The notes under the pieces: generated by a model | What the model was told of the DNA's origin: nothing | The model's input: the letters and a program-made list of their open reading frames with translations, nothing else | Databases searched by the model: none | Origin: Gracilimonas sp965227785 | Lineage (GTDB): Bacteria; Bacteroidota; Rhodothermia; Balneolales; Balneolaceae | Direction: 5' to 3' | DNA length: 64,000 nt | NCBI RefSeq assembly: GCF_965227785.1 | Contig: NZ_OZ245785.1 | Coordinates: 2,604,001-2,668,000, forward strand | Made by a program: the position numbers and the translations under genes | Part shown: positions 32,483-40,601 of the stretch, piece by piece | How the letters are laid out: each line of letters starts with the position of its first letter | How positions within the stretch are numbered: the first letter of the stretch is position 1

Positions 32483-35041
32483 ATGAACCGAGCCTGTTTC
32501 CTGAAATTAGTCACATTTCTAATCATCATTTGTTCTGTAGTGGAGGTCCAGGCTCAAAACGAAGTCCATTTTACAGAAAGCGGTTTTTCTTCTGATTCAG
32601 TTGTTGTAAAAATGCAGGATGCGTCCGATTCGTTATCCATTTATTACACACTTGACGGAACACTTCCTGATACTTCAGGTATGCTTTTTCAGGATTCGGT
32701 AGTTATAAAACGGACTTCCATTTTGCGGGCAATGGTTCTGAACGAGAACAATGCTGACACCTCGTTCTACTTCAGATCTTACTTTATAGACGAACCGACC
32801 GAACTGCCGGTACTTTCGATAACAACTAATCCAGCCGGTTTTTTCTCCGACAGTGCAGGTATCTATGTGGAAGGCACTAATGGCATTACCGGATACTGCC
32901 GAAGCACTCCCCGAAACTGGAATCAGGATTGGGAACGTCCTGTCCATCTCACATTTTTCGAAAAAGACCGGACTCCGGGTTTTAGTGTGAACGCAGGAGT
33001 GAAAATTGGGGGAGGTTGCACCCGGCTGTACGACCAAAAGTCACTGGACATCTATTTTCGTGGGGAATATGGCCTCAAGAAACTGAATTATCCACTTTTT
33101 GAAGACAAGCCCTTTACCGAGTTTGACAGGCTTGCATTGAGAAGCGGAGGGCAGGACTGGTACCGAGCCATGATCCGAAATGCATCCATTCAGGCAATGG
33201 TAAAAGATAGGATGGACTTAGGGTATCAGGCTTTTAAACCGGTTGTCGTTTTTCTGAACGGGGAGTATTGGGGTATACACGTCCTGCGCGAAAAGCAAAA
33301 TGAAGATTTCATTGAATCGAATTACGGCTATGATGAAGATGAACTCGATATCCTCACCGGAAATATGGATGTAAAAGAGGGATCCGACACTCATTACCAG
33401 GCCATGATCGACTTCATAAATAATAACGACCTTACTGTTCAGGAAAATTATGAGTGGGTGACCCGGCAAATGGATGTCGACCAGTATATCGACTATGTGC
33501 TCACTCAGGTTTATATGGCGAATGGAGATTGGCCGGCCAATAATATCCGGTATTGGAGGCCTCAAAGTCCGGATGGAAAGTGGCGCTGGATTATGTACGA
33601 CATGGACATGACCATGAACAGTCATACCCATGGGCAGGATGATACCAACAGCCTGGAACTGGTGGCAACAACCAATACCATTTACTATGCAAACCCGGAG
33701 TGGTCGACGTTTTTATTCAGAAGTTTGTTAACCAATGAATCTTTCCGCAATAAATTTATTCAGAGATACAGTATTCATATACAAGCATCTTTTTCGCCGG
33801 AGCGGCTTTTAGGGGTTATTGACAGTGCCGCATCATTGATAGAGTCGGAGGTGCCCCGACATATGGATCGGTGGGAGAAGTCGTTTCGGCTGGGTTCGGA
33901 GATGAACTGGGAAAAACATATTGAAAAAATGAAGTTCTTTGTTCGTAACAGGCAAACCAAGGCACGGACCCATCTTCAGGATTTCTTTGAGCTCCCGAGT
34001 GTAAGCAAACTCGAAGTGTCTGCCAGCCCGGCTGAGGGTGGTTCAGTTAATATTGAGACAGTAAGAGCGGATACTACCGACTGGCTGTTGATCTATAAAT
34101 CTATCCCCACCAATATCGAAGCTGTTCCCACACCGGGTTACACTTTTTTGGGTTGGAGTGGTGCTCTATCCGGCACAAATGCCATTGCAGAGATGACCAT
34201 TGATAGGGAGACATCTTTAACCGCCATGTTTAAAAGGAATGATCTTTCAGAAGATACCCCGGTTGTTATTAATGAGATAAATTATAACTCAGCCGATGAT
34301 TTTGATACCGAAGACTGGGTTGAGTTTTACAACAACACTGATGCCCGAATAGATTTAGGAGGCTGGTATTTCTCTGATTCAGATGATGAGCATGTATTTA
34401 CTTTTACCGAAGGTACCGTATTGGAAAGCAATGGATTTTTGATACTCACCCGGGATAGTGTGAGTTTTACTTCCCTGTTTCCTGAAGTAAAGAATTTTGT
34501 AGGTGATATCGACTTTGGGTTTGCCGGCAGTGGAGAACTTCTTCGTCTTTTTAATGACAATGGGGAAATTGTTGATCAGGTAACTTACAGTGATGATCCG
34601 CCCTGGCCTGCAGAAGCGGATGGACAAGGTGCCACTCTTTCACTAACCCATCCAAGGTTAGATAATTCAAAAGCGGAAAATTGGGCAGCTTCGGTAGGTC
34701 ACGGTACTCCGGGAACAGAGAACAGTGATGTACTGGTAGCAACCGGAAAAGAGGGGGTTGAAGAGGCAGTAAAAGGATTTGAGCTGTTTCAAAATTATCC
34801 AAACCCATTTAACCCGACTACCACCATTTCCTACCGCTTAGATAAACCGGGCAGGGTAAGGCTCAGGGTTTATGACATAATGGGAAGAGAAATAGCGCTG
34901 TTGGAGAATGGAGTGAAGCCAAAAGGAACTCATTCGCTGAGCTGGGATGCATCGCCCGGTAAATTTTCGAGCGGGGTTTATTTATATAAGCTGGATGTTG
35001 GTAATCAAACGCTGATTCGAAAGCTTACGCTCATTAAATAG
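32483..35041 (+). CDS. Secreted CotH-kinase / lamin-tail-domain protein with T9SS C-terminal signal
   Basis: From the ATG at 32483 the protein has 852 residues; the open frame extends 11 codons up to a TTG, but the ATG gives a compact signal peptide (LVTFLIIICSVVEVQAQ). Domains in order: a chitobiase-like/FN3 segment (~35-95, IYYTLDGTLPDTSG), a CotH protein-kinase-like domain (~115-480, with GIHVLREKQNEDFIE and MYDMDMTM), an InlB/Flg_new beta repeat (~510-575, GYTFLGWSGALSG), a lamin-tail domain (~590-730, VVINEINYNSADDF), and a T9SS type A sorting domain from ~765 (FQNYPNPFNPTTTISY to the end). CotH proteins phosphorylate surface proteins in spore formers; a role here is unknown. Exported by T9SS by inference. 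Confidence 0.88.
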   Translation: MNRACFLKLVTFLIIICSVVEVQAQNEVHFTESGFSSDSVVVKMQDASDSLSIYYTLDGTLPDTSGMLFQDSVVIKRTSILRAMVLNENNADTSFYFRSYFIDEPTELPVLSITTNPAGFFSDSAGIYVEGTNGITGYCRSTPRNWNQDWERPVHLTFFEKDRTPGFSVNAGVKIGGGCTRLYDQKSLDIYFRGEYGLKKLNYPLFEDKPFTEFDRLALRSGGQDWYRAMIRNASIQAMVKDRMDLGYQAFKPVVVFLNGEYWGIHVLREKQNEDFIESNYGYDEDELDILTGNMDVKEGSDTHYQAMIDFINNNDLTVQENYEWVTRQMDVDQYIDYVLTQVYMANGDWPANNIRYWRPQSPDGKWRWIMYDMDMTMNSHTHGQDDTNSLELVATTNTIYYANPEWSTFLFRSLLTNESFRNKFIQRYSIHIQASFSPERLLGVIDSAASLIESEVPRHMDRWEKSFRLGSEMNWEKHIEKMKFFVRNRQTKARTHLQDFFELPSVSKLEVSASPAEGGSVNIETVRADTTDWLLIYKSIPTNIEAVPTPGYTFLGWSGALSGTNAIAEMTIDRETSLTAMFKRNDLSEDTPVVINEINYNSADDFDTEDWVEFYNNTDARIDLGGWYFSDSDDEHVFTFTEGTVLESNGFLILTRDSVSFTSLFPEVKNFVGDIDFGFAGSGELLRLFNDNGEIVDQVTYSDDPPWPAEADGQGATLSLTHPRLDNSKAENWAASVGHGTPGTENSDVLVATGKEGVEEAVKGFELFQNYPNPFNPTTTISYRLDKPGRVRLRVYDIMGREIALLENGVKPKGTHSLSWDASPGKFSSGVYLYKLDVGNQTLIRKLTLIK

Positions 35042-35053
35042 CTGGAAACAGGA

Positions 35054-35557
35054 TTAGCCTCGCGTCAACCGGGTAATCACTTCCTTATGCTCAGGGAATA
35101 AATTGATCAGGTTTTCTTTTGTAGCCAATTCAAAATCCCGGAAATCAAAGCCCGGGGAAACCGTGCAGCCCACAAATGAATAACTGTCCGGTTGGTTTAC
35201 TTCTGCTGCAAACCAATATTCTTTGGGTACGGTGAATTGAGGAAGCGCTCCATTTTCAAAATCCAACCCAACTACTTGCTTAGAGTAGGTGCCATCCGGA
35301 CTGATCATGTGGATGGTAAGTGGTGAACCCTGGTAAAAATGCCACATTTCATCCTGCCGGATTCTATGAAAAGCAGAAAAGGTATCTGAAGTCAACAGAA
35401 AATAAATGCCGGTGCAGTAATTACGGCTTCCTTCAAACACATCCGGGAAAACAGCCTCAGGGATAGTGCCTTCACTTCGGTACGTTTCTTTGAAATACCC
35501 GCCTTCAGGATGTTCCTGGAGATCGAAGCGGGTGATTAATTTTTCTATTGTGCCCAT
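35054..35557 (-). CDS. Cupin superfamily protein (DUF985)
   Basis: A single-domain cupin of 167 residues from the start at 35557. The open frame extends 19 codons further, but those codons run through the perfect palindrome at 35576-35607, so the internal ATG giving MGTIEKLITRFDL is preferred. DUF985 hallmarks are visible: EHPEGGYFKETYRS, FLLTSDTFSAFHRIRQDEMWHFYQG, and VGCTVSPGFDFRDFELA. The cupin metal ligands would be His/Glu in HRIRQDE and a later His. Members are of unclear biochemical role. It converges on the CotH gene with 12 bases between stops and lies after ALDH7 on the same strand. Confidence 0.88.
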   Translation of the reverse strand: MGTIEKLITRFDLQEHPEGGYFKETYRSEGTIPEAVFPDVFEGSRNYCTGIYFLLTSDTFSAFHRIRQDEMWHFYQGSPLTIHMISPDGTYSKQVVGLDFENGALPQFTVPKEYWFAAEVNQPDSYSFVGCTVSPGFDFRDFELATKENLINLFPEHKEVITRLTRG

Positions 35558-35575
35558 GATTATTCTTTGAATATT

Positions 35576-35607
35576 ACGTAGAGACACAAAATCTTGTGTC
35601 TCTACGT
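35576..35607. repeat. Perfect 32-base palindrome (GTAGAGACACAA type)
   Basis: ACGTAGAGACACAA and its exact reverse complement TTGTGTCTCTACGT flank a four-base loop AATC. A near copy lies at 57604-57629. Variants of GTAGAGAC...GTCTCTAC are widely interspersed between genes in Bacteroidota and cyanobacteria. Here it sits in the 66 bases between the ALDH7 stop and the cupin start. Confidence 0.85.
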
Positions 35608-35623
35608 GTTTCAATAGAAATAA

Positions 35624-37132
35624 TTAAACATCAAAATCGATGCCCTGTGCCAGCGGCAGCGAATCGCCCCAATTCATGGTGTTGGTTTGGCGACGCATAT
35701 AGGCTTTCCAGGCATCGGAGCCGGATTCCCGTCCACCGCCGGTTTCTTTCTCTCCGCCAAAAGCTCCGCCAATTTCTGCCCCGCTGGTTCCAATGTTGAT
35801 GTTGGCAATACCGCAATCAGAGCCACGCGCACTCAGGAAGTTTTCGGCTTCGCGCATATTCAGCGTAAACATAGCAGAACTGAGTCCCTGCTTAACGCCA
35901 TTGTGCAGCTCGATAGCTTCGTCCAGTGTCTTATATTTAATGAGGTAGAGGATGGGAGCAAAGGTTTCTTCCTGAACGATGTCGTAATGGTTTTCAACTT
36001 CGGCGATGGCCGGTTTCACATAAAACCCATCTTCGTCAAGAGGTTCGCCTCCGGTAATTACTTTTCCACCCTCTTTTTCAACTTCCTTCAGGGCTTTTTG
36101 CATTTGATCGACGGCACCCTGATCGATCATCGGCCCGACCAACGTGTTTTCATCAAGCGGATCACCAATGGAGATGTTTTCATAAATACTGAGCAACCGG
36201 TCTTTAACCTGATCATAAACCGATTCCTGAATGATAAGCCGGCGCGTACTGGTGCAACGCTGACCACAGGTACCCACAGCTCCAAAAACGGTAGCCCGGA
36301 TCGCCATTTCAATATCAGCATCCTCAGAAATAATAATGGCGTTATTTCCACCCAACTCAAGAATGGTTTTTCCTAATCGTGCGCCTACGGTTTTAGCAAC
36401 TTCTTTACCCATTCGGATGGAGCCGGTTGCAGAAATCAAAGGAATACGCTCGTCTTCGGTCATCCATTCACCTACTTCACGATCTCCGGTAACCAGGTTG
36501 AAAATCCCTTCCGGCAGGTCATTCTCTTTGAGCACTTTGGCTACAATTTTTTGAACGGCGACTCCACAAAGCGGAGTTTTTTCTGAACCTTTCCAGATCA
36601 TCACATTACCGCAAACGGCAGCAATCATAGCATTCCAGCTCCATACAGCCACCGGAAAGTTGAACGCCGAAATAATTCCCACAATACCCAGCGGATGCCA
36701 CTGCTCGTACATCCGATGCTGAGGGCGCTCACTGTGCATGGTTTTACCATAAAGCATGCGCGACTGCCCCACAGCAAAATCACAAATGTCGATCATTTCC
36801 TGAACTTCCCCCAATCCTTCCTGGTAAATTTTACCCATTTCGTAAGTAACCAGTTTACCAAGGGGCTCCTTGTATTCACGTAATTTCTGGCCAATCTGGC
36901 GCACGATTTCACCACGCTGGGGAGCCGGCATTTGGCTCCAAACCTTATATGCTTTTTGAGCTTCTTCCACAACCTGATCATATTGCTCACGGGTAGTTAC
37001 GCCAACGGTAGCTATTTTTTCACCATCGGATGGCGTAAAGCTACTAATGGTTTCTTTGCTCTCGTGATGCTTGCGTCCGGTGCTGGTTCCGGGATTAATA
37101 CCTTCAATGCCTAATGTCTTAAGAAATTCCAT
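35624..37132 (-). CDS. Aldehyde dehydrogenase, ALDH7 (alpha-aminoadipic semialdehyde dehydrogenase) type
   Basis: There are 502 residues. The catalytic Cys sits in GTCGQRCTSTRR near residue 295, the general-base Glu in TILELGGNNAI near 260, and the cofactor loop in ISAFNFPVAVWSWN. The C-terminal signature (SDCGIANINIGTSGAEIG, then GGAFGGEKETGGGRESGSD and AYMRRQTNTMNW) is very close to that of ALDH7A1 and bacterial piperideine-6-carboxylate dehydrogenases in lysine breakdown. No lysine-catabolic genes are nearby, so the physiological substrate is inference. Divergent from the methyltransferase at 37263; a palindrome lies in the shared region. Confidence 0.93.
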   Translation of the reverse strand: MEFLKTLGIEGINPGTSTGRKHHESKETISSFTPSDGEKIATVGVTTREQYDQVVEEAQKAYKVWSQMPAPQRGEIVRQIGQKLREYKEPLGKLVTYEMGKIYQEGLGEVQEMIDICDFAVGQSRMLYGKTMHSERPQHRMYEQWHPLGIVGIISAFNFPVAVWSWNAMIAAVCGNVMIWKGSEKTPLCGVAVQKIVAKVLKENDLPEGIFNLVTGDREVGEWMTEDERIPLISATGSIRMGKEVAKTVGARLGKTILELGGNNAIIISEDADIEMAIRATVFGAVGTCGQRCTSTRRLIIQESVYDQVKDRLLSIYENISIGDPLDENTLVGPMIDQGAVDQMQKALKEVEKEGGKVITGGEPLDEDGFYVKPAIAEVENHYDIVQEETFAPILYLIKYKTLDEAIELHNGVKQGLSSAMFTLNMREAENFLSARGSDCGIANINIGTSGAEIGGAFGGEKETGGGRESGSDAWKAYMRRQTNTMNWGDSLPLAQGIDFDV

Positions 37133-37181
37133 AACGATAATTTTGCTCTTATTTTTGGGTGAAGATAGGGAAGTGAGTAGT

Positions 37182-37257
37182 CAGAAAACAGAACTCAGAA
37201 TTCAAGACGTGGACTTCAGTTCTCTTCTGTATTCTGAATCCTGAGTTCTGTATTCTT
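37182..37257. repeat. Inverted repeat in a divergent intergenic region (ACAGAACTCAG family)
   Basis: The left arm 37182-37207 contains ACAGAACTCAGAATTCA; the right arm 37225-37257 contains its inverse TGAATCCTGAGTTCTGT, flanked by two direct copies of TTCTGTATTCT. It ends five bases before the methyltransferase ATG, so it forms most of that gene's leader. It is one of two repeats in divergent gaps (with 58804-58849), where a terminator role would make no sense. Confidence 0.7.
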
Positions 37258-37262
37258 AAAGC

Positions 37263-38036
37263 ATGAGAAAAGCATCAAATAACGAGATAAAATTACTCCG
37301 AAAATTAGCCCGCAAAAAGTATCGTGAGAAAGAGCAGCGGTTTGTAGTAGAGGGGGAGCGAGCCGTAGAGCAGGTAGTAGAGAACGGCTTGGTGGAAGTT
37401 GAAACTGTTTTTGTATTAAGTGGGATAGCTGTCAGTAATCAGCTGTCAGCTATCAGTGTTGAAATAGAAGAGGATGTGCTGGCTGAGGTTGCAGATACGG
37501 AAAACCCCCAGGGGATTTTGGCGGTTTGTAAGATGCCGGGCGAAGTCGATATTAATGAATTGAAGAATCAGGAGGGAGTGATCGTTGCTACCGATGCCAT
37601 TCAGGATCCGGGAAATATGGGGACTATTTTGCGCACAGCCGCCTGGTTCGGTGCAAAAGCATTGATTGCCGGTAAAGGAAGCGTGGATGTATATCATCCC
37701 AAAGTTGTTCGCAGTACGGCAGGGGCTACAGGTAGCATTCCGGTTTTATCCGGTGAATTGGAAACAACCCTCAAAGAACTGGAATCCAGCGGATGGCAAG
37801 TTTTACTGTTGGATGGAGGGAAAGAAAGCATAAACCTGAGGTCGGTTCAACCCGCAAGAAAAACCATAATTGTTGTTGGGAATGAGGGCAATGGAATCAG
37901 TAAAAACTTGTTGGATTCCGCTAGACAGAAAGTCAGAATAGGATCAGCTCCGGGACAGGATAAAGTAGAGAGCCTGAATGCCGCCATTGCTGTTAGTATA
38001 GCTTTGTGGGGGTTAAGTGATAGGGTGATAGGGTGA
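37263..38036 (+). CDS. TrmH/SpoU-family RNA 2'-O-methyltransferase
   Basis: There are 257 residues. The N-terminal substrate-binding segment reads REKEQRFVVEGERAVEQVVE; the SPOUT knot shows the three motifs: VIVATDAIQDPGNMGTILRTAAWFG (motif 1, near 105), IVVGNEGNGISKNLLD (motif 2, near 205) and VESLNAAIAVSIALW (motif 3). Likely modifies 23S rRNA or tRNA ribose using SAM; the exact target is unknown. Odd points: codons 55-65 (IAVSNQLSAIS) are encoded by an AGCTGTCAG-type palindrome that also occurs between genes at 48488, and the last codons (LSDRVIG) lie in the GTGATA repeat. Both suggest repeat insertion into a tolerant coding sequence. Confidence 0.92.
   Translation: MRKASNNEIKLLRKLARKKYREKEQRFVVEGERAVEQVVENGLVEVETVFVLSGIAVSNQLSAISVEIEEDVLAEVADTENPQGILAVCKMPGEVDINELKNQEGVIVATDAIQDPGNMGTILRTAAWFGAKALIAGKGSVDVYHPKVVRSTAGATGSIPVLSGELETTLKELESSGWQVLLLDGGKESINLRSVQPARKTIIVVGNEGNGISKNLLDSARQKVRIGSAPGQDKVESLNAAIAVSIALWGLSDRVIG
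37424..37454 (+). repeat. Palindromic repeat inside a coding sequence (AGCTGTCAG family)
   Basis: GATAGCTG (37424-37431) and its reverse complement CAGCTATC (37447-37454) bracket two direct copies of AGCTGTCAG. The 13 bases AATCAGCTGTCAG (37437-37449) occur identically at 48488-48500 in an intergenic palindrome. The reading frame of the methyltransferase stays open across it, adding IAVSNQLSAIS at a position between the substrate-binding strand and the conserved DTENPQGILAV. Confidence 0.75.
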
Positions 38037-38096
38037 TGAAGCCAAGTCATTTAAAAAAGTCACCGCATCAACTTATCACTTCTTCACCTTATCACC
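38014..38096. repeat. GTGATA-type palindromic repeat after the methyltransferase
   Basis: Left side: AAGTGATAGGGTGATAGGG within the final codons and stop of the methyltransferase. Right side 38061-38096 is the inverted form, with CAACTTATCACTTCTTCACC and TTATCACC. It is the same family as the repeats around hsp20. About 140 bases of unremarkable sequence follow before the PhoH gene. Confidence 0.7.
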
Positions 38097-38233
38097 AAAC
38101 CCATCCATTAAAATTACATTAAATAAGGGCTGCATATTGCAAATGGTGTGGGCTTTAGCTTTATTATAAAAGCCGCTCATACAATCATCTACCGGCTGGT
38201 ACATATGGCAAGACTAATCAAACACTCTCATCT

Positions 38234-39565
38234 ATGCCTAAGAAGAAACCAAAGAAGATCTTCGTCCTCGACACCTCCGTTCTGCTTTATGATTATGAAG
38301 CTGTCCGAAACTTTGAAAAAAACGATGTAGCCATCCCCATAACGGTTCTTGAAGAGCTGGATACTTTCAAGAAAGGGAACAACGTCATTAACCTGCATGC
38401 TCGGGAATTCATTAGGTACTTAGATGGGATTTCGGACGCCAATATGCTGCAAAACTGGATTCCGCTGAACGGGCGTTCGCATGGAAGCCTCAGGGTGATT
38501 ACCAACGGGAACAATTCCATGGATGCCACTAAGGTGTATGGGTCTGATAAGAATGACCATCGTATTATTAATGCGGCACTTCACCTGAAAGAAGAGAACC
38601 CAAATCAACGGGTGATATTGGTTTCCAAGGATATCAACCTGCGCCTGAAAGCCCGGGCACTGAATTTGGAATCGGAAGATTATGAGACCATTCGGATTCA
38701 GGATATTGAGCATTTATACAAGGGCAAAACGTCTCTGGAAATTGAAGATCCATCGGTAGTCAGTAAGTTTTATGAAAAAGGGAAGATTAAGCCCGAAGAA
38801 CTGATGGAGGCCGACCCTATTTGCAACCATTATTACATAATGAAAAGCCATGGTTCTTCCGGGATGGGTTGGTATAATGCGAAGAGCAAAAAAGTAGAAG
38901 TGGTTGAGAAAAACAATGCCTATGGCATTCAGCCAAAAAATGCAGAACAGACCTTTGCGCTCCATGCCCTTCAGAACCCGAATATTATGTGCTGTACCAT
39001 TACCGGAGCTGCCGGAACGGGGAAAACACTGTTGGCTTTGGCCAGTGCGCTGGAACAACGCAGTAATTTCAAGCAAATTTATCTTGCCCGGCCAATAGTT
39101 CCGTTAAGTAATAAGGACATCGGTTTTCTTCCCGGCGATGCCAATGCCAAAATTGATCCTTACATGCAGCCGCTGTGGGATAATCTGAGCTTCATCAAAA
39201 ACCAATACAAAGAAACGAGCAAGCCATTTAAGAAGATTGATGAAATGCTGCAAACCGAGAAGCTGCGCATTGTGCCACTGGCTTATATTCGCGGACGAAG
39301 TTTATCTAACGTAATTTTTATTATTGATGAGGCACAGAATTTAACTCCCCATGAAGTAAAAACTATCATCACCCGGGCGGGCGAAAATACCAAAGTCGTG
39401 TTTACCGGGGATATCTTTCAAATCGATACGCCTTATCTGGACGCCCAGAGTAATGGACTTAGCTACCTGGTGGACCGCATGAATAATAATGAAATGTATG
39501 CTCACATCAATCTGGAGAAAGGGGAGCGCTCCGAACTGGCTAATCTGGCTTCTAAACTTTTATAG
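38234..39565 (+). CDS. PIN-PhoH fusion protein (PhoH2/YlaK-like ATPase)
   Basis: There are 443 residues. The N-terminal ~150 residues form a PIN ribonuclease domain: KIFVLDTSVLLYDYEA with the first catalytic Asp, VLEELDTFK, and ILVSKDINLRLKA near 145. The C-terminal ~220 residues are a PhoH ATPase with Walker A GAAGTGKTLLALA near 260 and Walker B VIFIIDEAQNLTP near 355, then VVFTGDIFQIDTPYLD. PhoH2 proteins are ATP-dependent RNA helicase/nucleases. It ends in the palindrome that separates it from the opposing small gene, the stop TAG itself being part of the repeat. Confidence 0.95.
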   Translation: MPKKKPKKIFVLDTSVLLYDYEAVRNFEKNDVAIPITVLEELDTFKKGNNVINLHAREFIRYLDGISDANMLQNWIPLNGRSHGSLRVITNGNNSMDATKVYGSDKNDHRIINAALHLKEENPNQRVILVSKDINLRLKARALNLESEDYETIRIQDIEHLYKGKTSLEIEDPSVVSKFYEKGKIKPEELMEADPICNHYYIMKSHGSSGMGWYNAKSKKVEVVEKNNAYGIQPKNAEQTFALHALQNPNIMCCTITGAAGTGKTLLALASALEQRSNFKQIYLARPIVPLSNKDIGFLPGDANAKIDPYMQPLWDNLSFIKNQYKETSKPFKKIDEMLQTEKLRIVPLAYIRGRSLSNVIFIIDEAQNLTPHEVKTIITRAGENTKVVFTGDIFQIDTPYLDAQSNGLSYLVDRMNNNEMYAHINLEKGERSELANLASKLL

Positions 39566-39650
39566 GTGTTAGGGGTGAGGTTTTAGGTGTTAGGTTTTAG
39601 TGTTGTCCGAATGACTCACTAAAACCTAACACCTTGCCCCTAAAACCTAT
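39564..39650. repeat. Palindromic repeat (GGTGTTAGG family) at a convergent junction
   Basis: The left arm (39564-39602) reads AGGTGTTAGGGGTGAGG then TTTTAGGTGTTAGG and TTTTAGTG. The right arm (39617-39650) is CACTAAAACCTAACACC then TTGCCCCTAAAACCTAT, its inverse. It starts at the PhoH stop and abuts the stop of the opposing gene. Second copy of the family at 377-522. Confidence 0.8.
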
Positions 39651-39896
39651 TTATCCTTTCTCCGGACTGAGTAGCTCTACGTGAAAACGAAACTTCTCAC
39701 TTTCCAGAGACATGGTGTCGTAAAGATCTTCGATTACTTCAAAAACCGTTTTAGGGGCTCCGATAATGGTAGTAGACAAGTAGCCAACCTCAATTTCTAC
39801 ATCGTATTGAGCCAGGTGCTCCAGCAGGTCCTGTACTTTTTCTCGGGGGTCTTCTTCAGATAAAGGGATGTACGTAAGCTGGGCAATGGTTTTCAT
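39651..39896 (-). CDS. Small protein, thiamine-binding (MTH1187/YkoF-like) candidate
   Basis: There are 81 residues. The beginning MKTIAQLTYIPLSEEDPREKVQDLLEHL (strand, loop, helix), then VEIEVGYLSTTIIGAPKTVFEVIEDLYDTM and FRFHVELLSPEKG, gives the beta-alpha-beta-beta-alpha-beta order of MTH1187/YkoF-like proteins, which bind thiamine-type ligands in some cases. The match is by fold pattern, not by a diagnostic motif. No thiamine gene is nearby. It follows no gene on its strand within 200 bases and converges on PhoH. Confidence 0.6.
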   Translation of the reverse strand: MKTIAQLTYIPLSEEDPREKVQDLLEHLAQYDVEIEVGYLSTTIIGAPKTVFEVIEDLYDTMSLESEKFRFHVELLSPEKG

Positions 39897-40117
39897 AAAT
39901 GAACTAAGGATTTTGTTTTGAAATAAACGTTTCCCTGAAAATAACGCAGATTTGGGTAAGAGGCTAACGAAACCTCATGTTTAGGCTTTCTTAGCTAAAT
40001 GAGCAGTGTTGGTTTCAATTTGCAGCCTGAATATATGGAGAAGTAAATATTGTGAACACGTTGCACCCCCGCTCAACATTAGGGATATTTGACTAAATAC
40101 TAATTCATCAGGAGTTC

Positions 40118-40531
40118 ATGAAAGATTTATTTAAAGAGTTTAAGAAATTCGTATCCCGTGGAAATGTTATAGAACTGGCTGTGGGTTTAATTATGGCCAC
40201 GTATTTTGGGGCCATTGTAAAGTCGTTTGTGAATGATATCATTATGCCTGCGGTGGGATATTTAATAGCGGGTGTAGACTTCGCGAACCTCAAGCTAACC
40301 ATTGCAGAACGAGTGCTGGAAGATGGAACCATGCAGGCTATCACCATTAACTATGGTGCCTTCATAAACACCATTATTACATTCACTATCGTATCAGTGG
40401 CTATTTTTATGGTAGTAAAAGCCTACAACAACTTCATGGAAAAAGAGGAAGAGAAGCCGGCACCCAAGCCAGCCGAGCCTTCCAAAGAAGAAGTGCTGCT
40501 TACGGAGATCAGGGATTTGTTAAGATCATAA
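40118..40531 (+). CDS. mscL: Large-conductance mechanosensitive channel MscL
   Basis: An osmotic-emergency channel of 137 residues that opens under membrane tension. The N-terminal amphipathic helix and first transmembrane helix carry the diagnostic FKKFVSRGNVIELAVGLIMA. The periplasmic loop is short; the second helix is FINTIITFTIVSVAIFMVVKAYN. The cytoplasmic bundle follows (EEVLLTEIRDLLRS) after a Pro/Glu/Lys linker. It is the last gene with host-like composition before the A+T-rich cassette at 40602. Confidence 0.97.
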   Translation: MKDLFKEFKKFVSRGNVIELAVGLIMATYFGAIVKSFVNDIIMPAVGYLIAGVDFANLKLTIAERVLEDGTMQAITINYGAFINTIITFTIVSVAIFMVVKAYNNFMEKEEEKPAPKPAEPSKEEVLLTEIRDLLRS

Positions 40532-40590
40532 AACAAATGATAAGTTTTTTCTGTATGTTCGCGCATTAAGTGTTTAGGAATTTTTCTTTT

Positions 40591-40596
40591 AGGAGA
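40591..40596 (+). promoter_or_regulatory. Shine-Dalgarno of the cassette's first gene
   Basis: AGGAGA lies five bases before the ATG at 40602. Strong Shine-Dalgarno sequences are rare in front of the other genes of this window, so it supports both the start and the foreign origin of the cassette. Confidence 0.55.
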
Positions 40597-40601
40597 TAGT
40601 A

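Noticed and set aside
35558..35614. Longer N-terminus of the cupin gene (19 extra codons)
   Set aside because: Those codons are the perfect GTAGAGACACAA palindrome; the ATG at 35557 starts the normal DUF985 sequence.
35687..36376. A 229-codon plus-strand open frame
   Set aside because: Shadow of the ALDH7 gene; the ALDH motifs on the minus strand are complete.
40003..40030. A second sigma-54-like element before mscL (TTGG...TTGCA)
   Set aside because: The GG-GC spacing is nine bases instead of ten and the CA after GG is missing.
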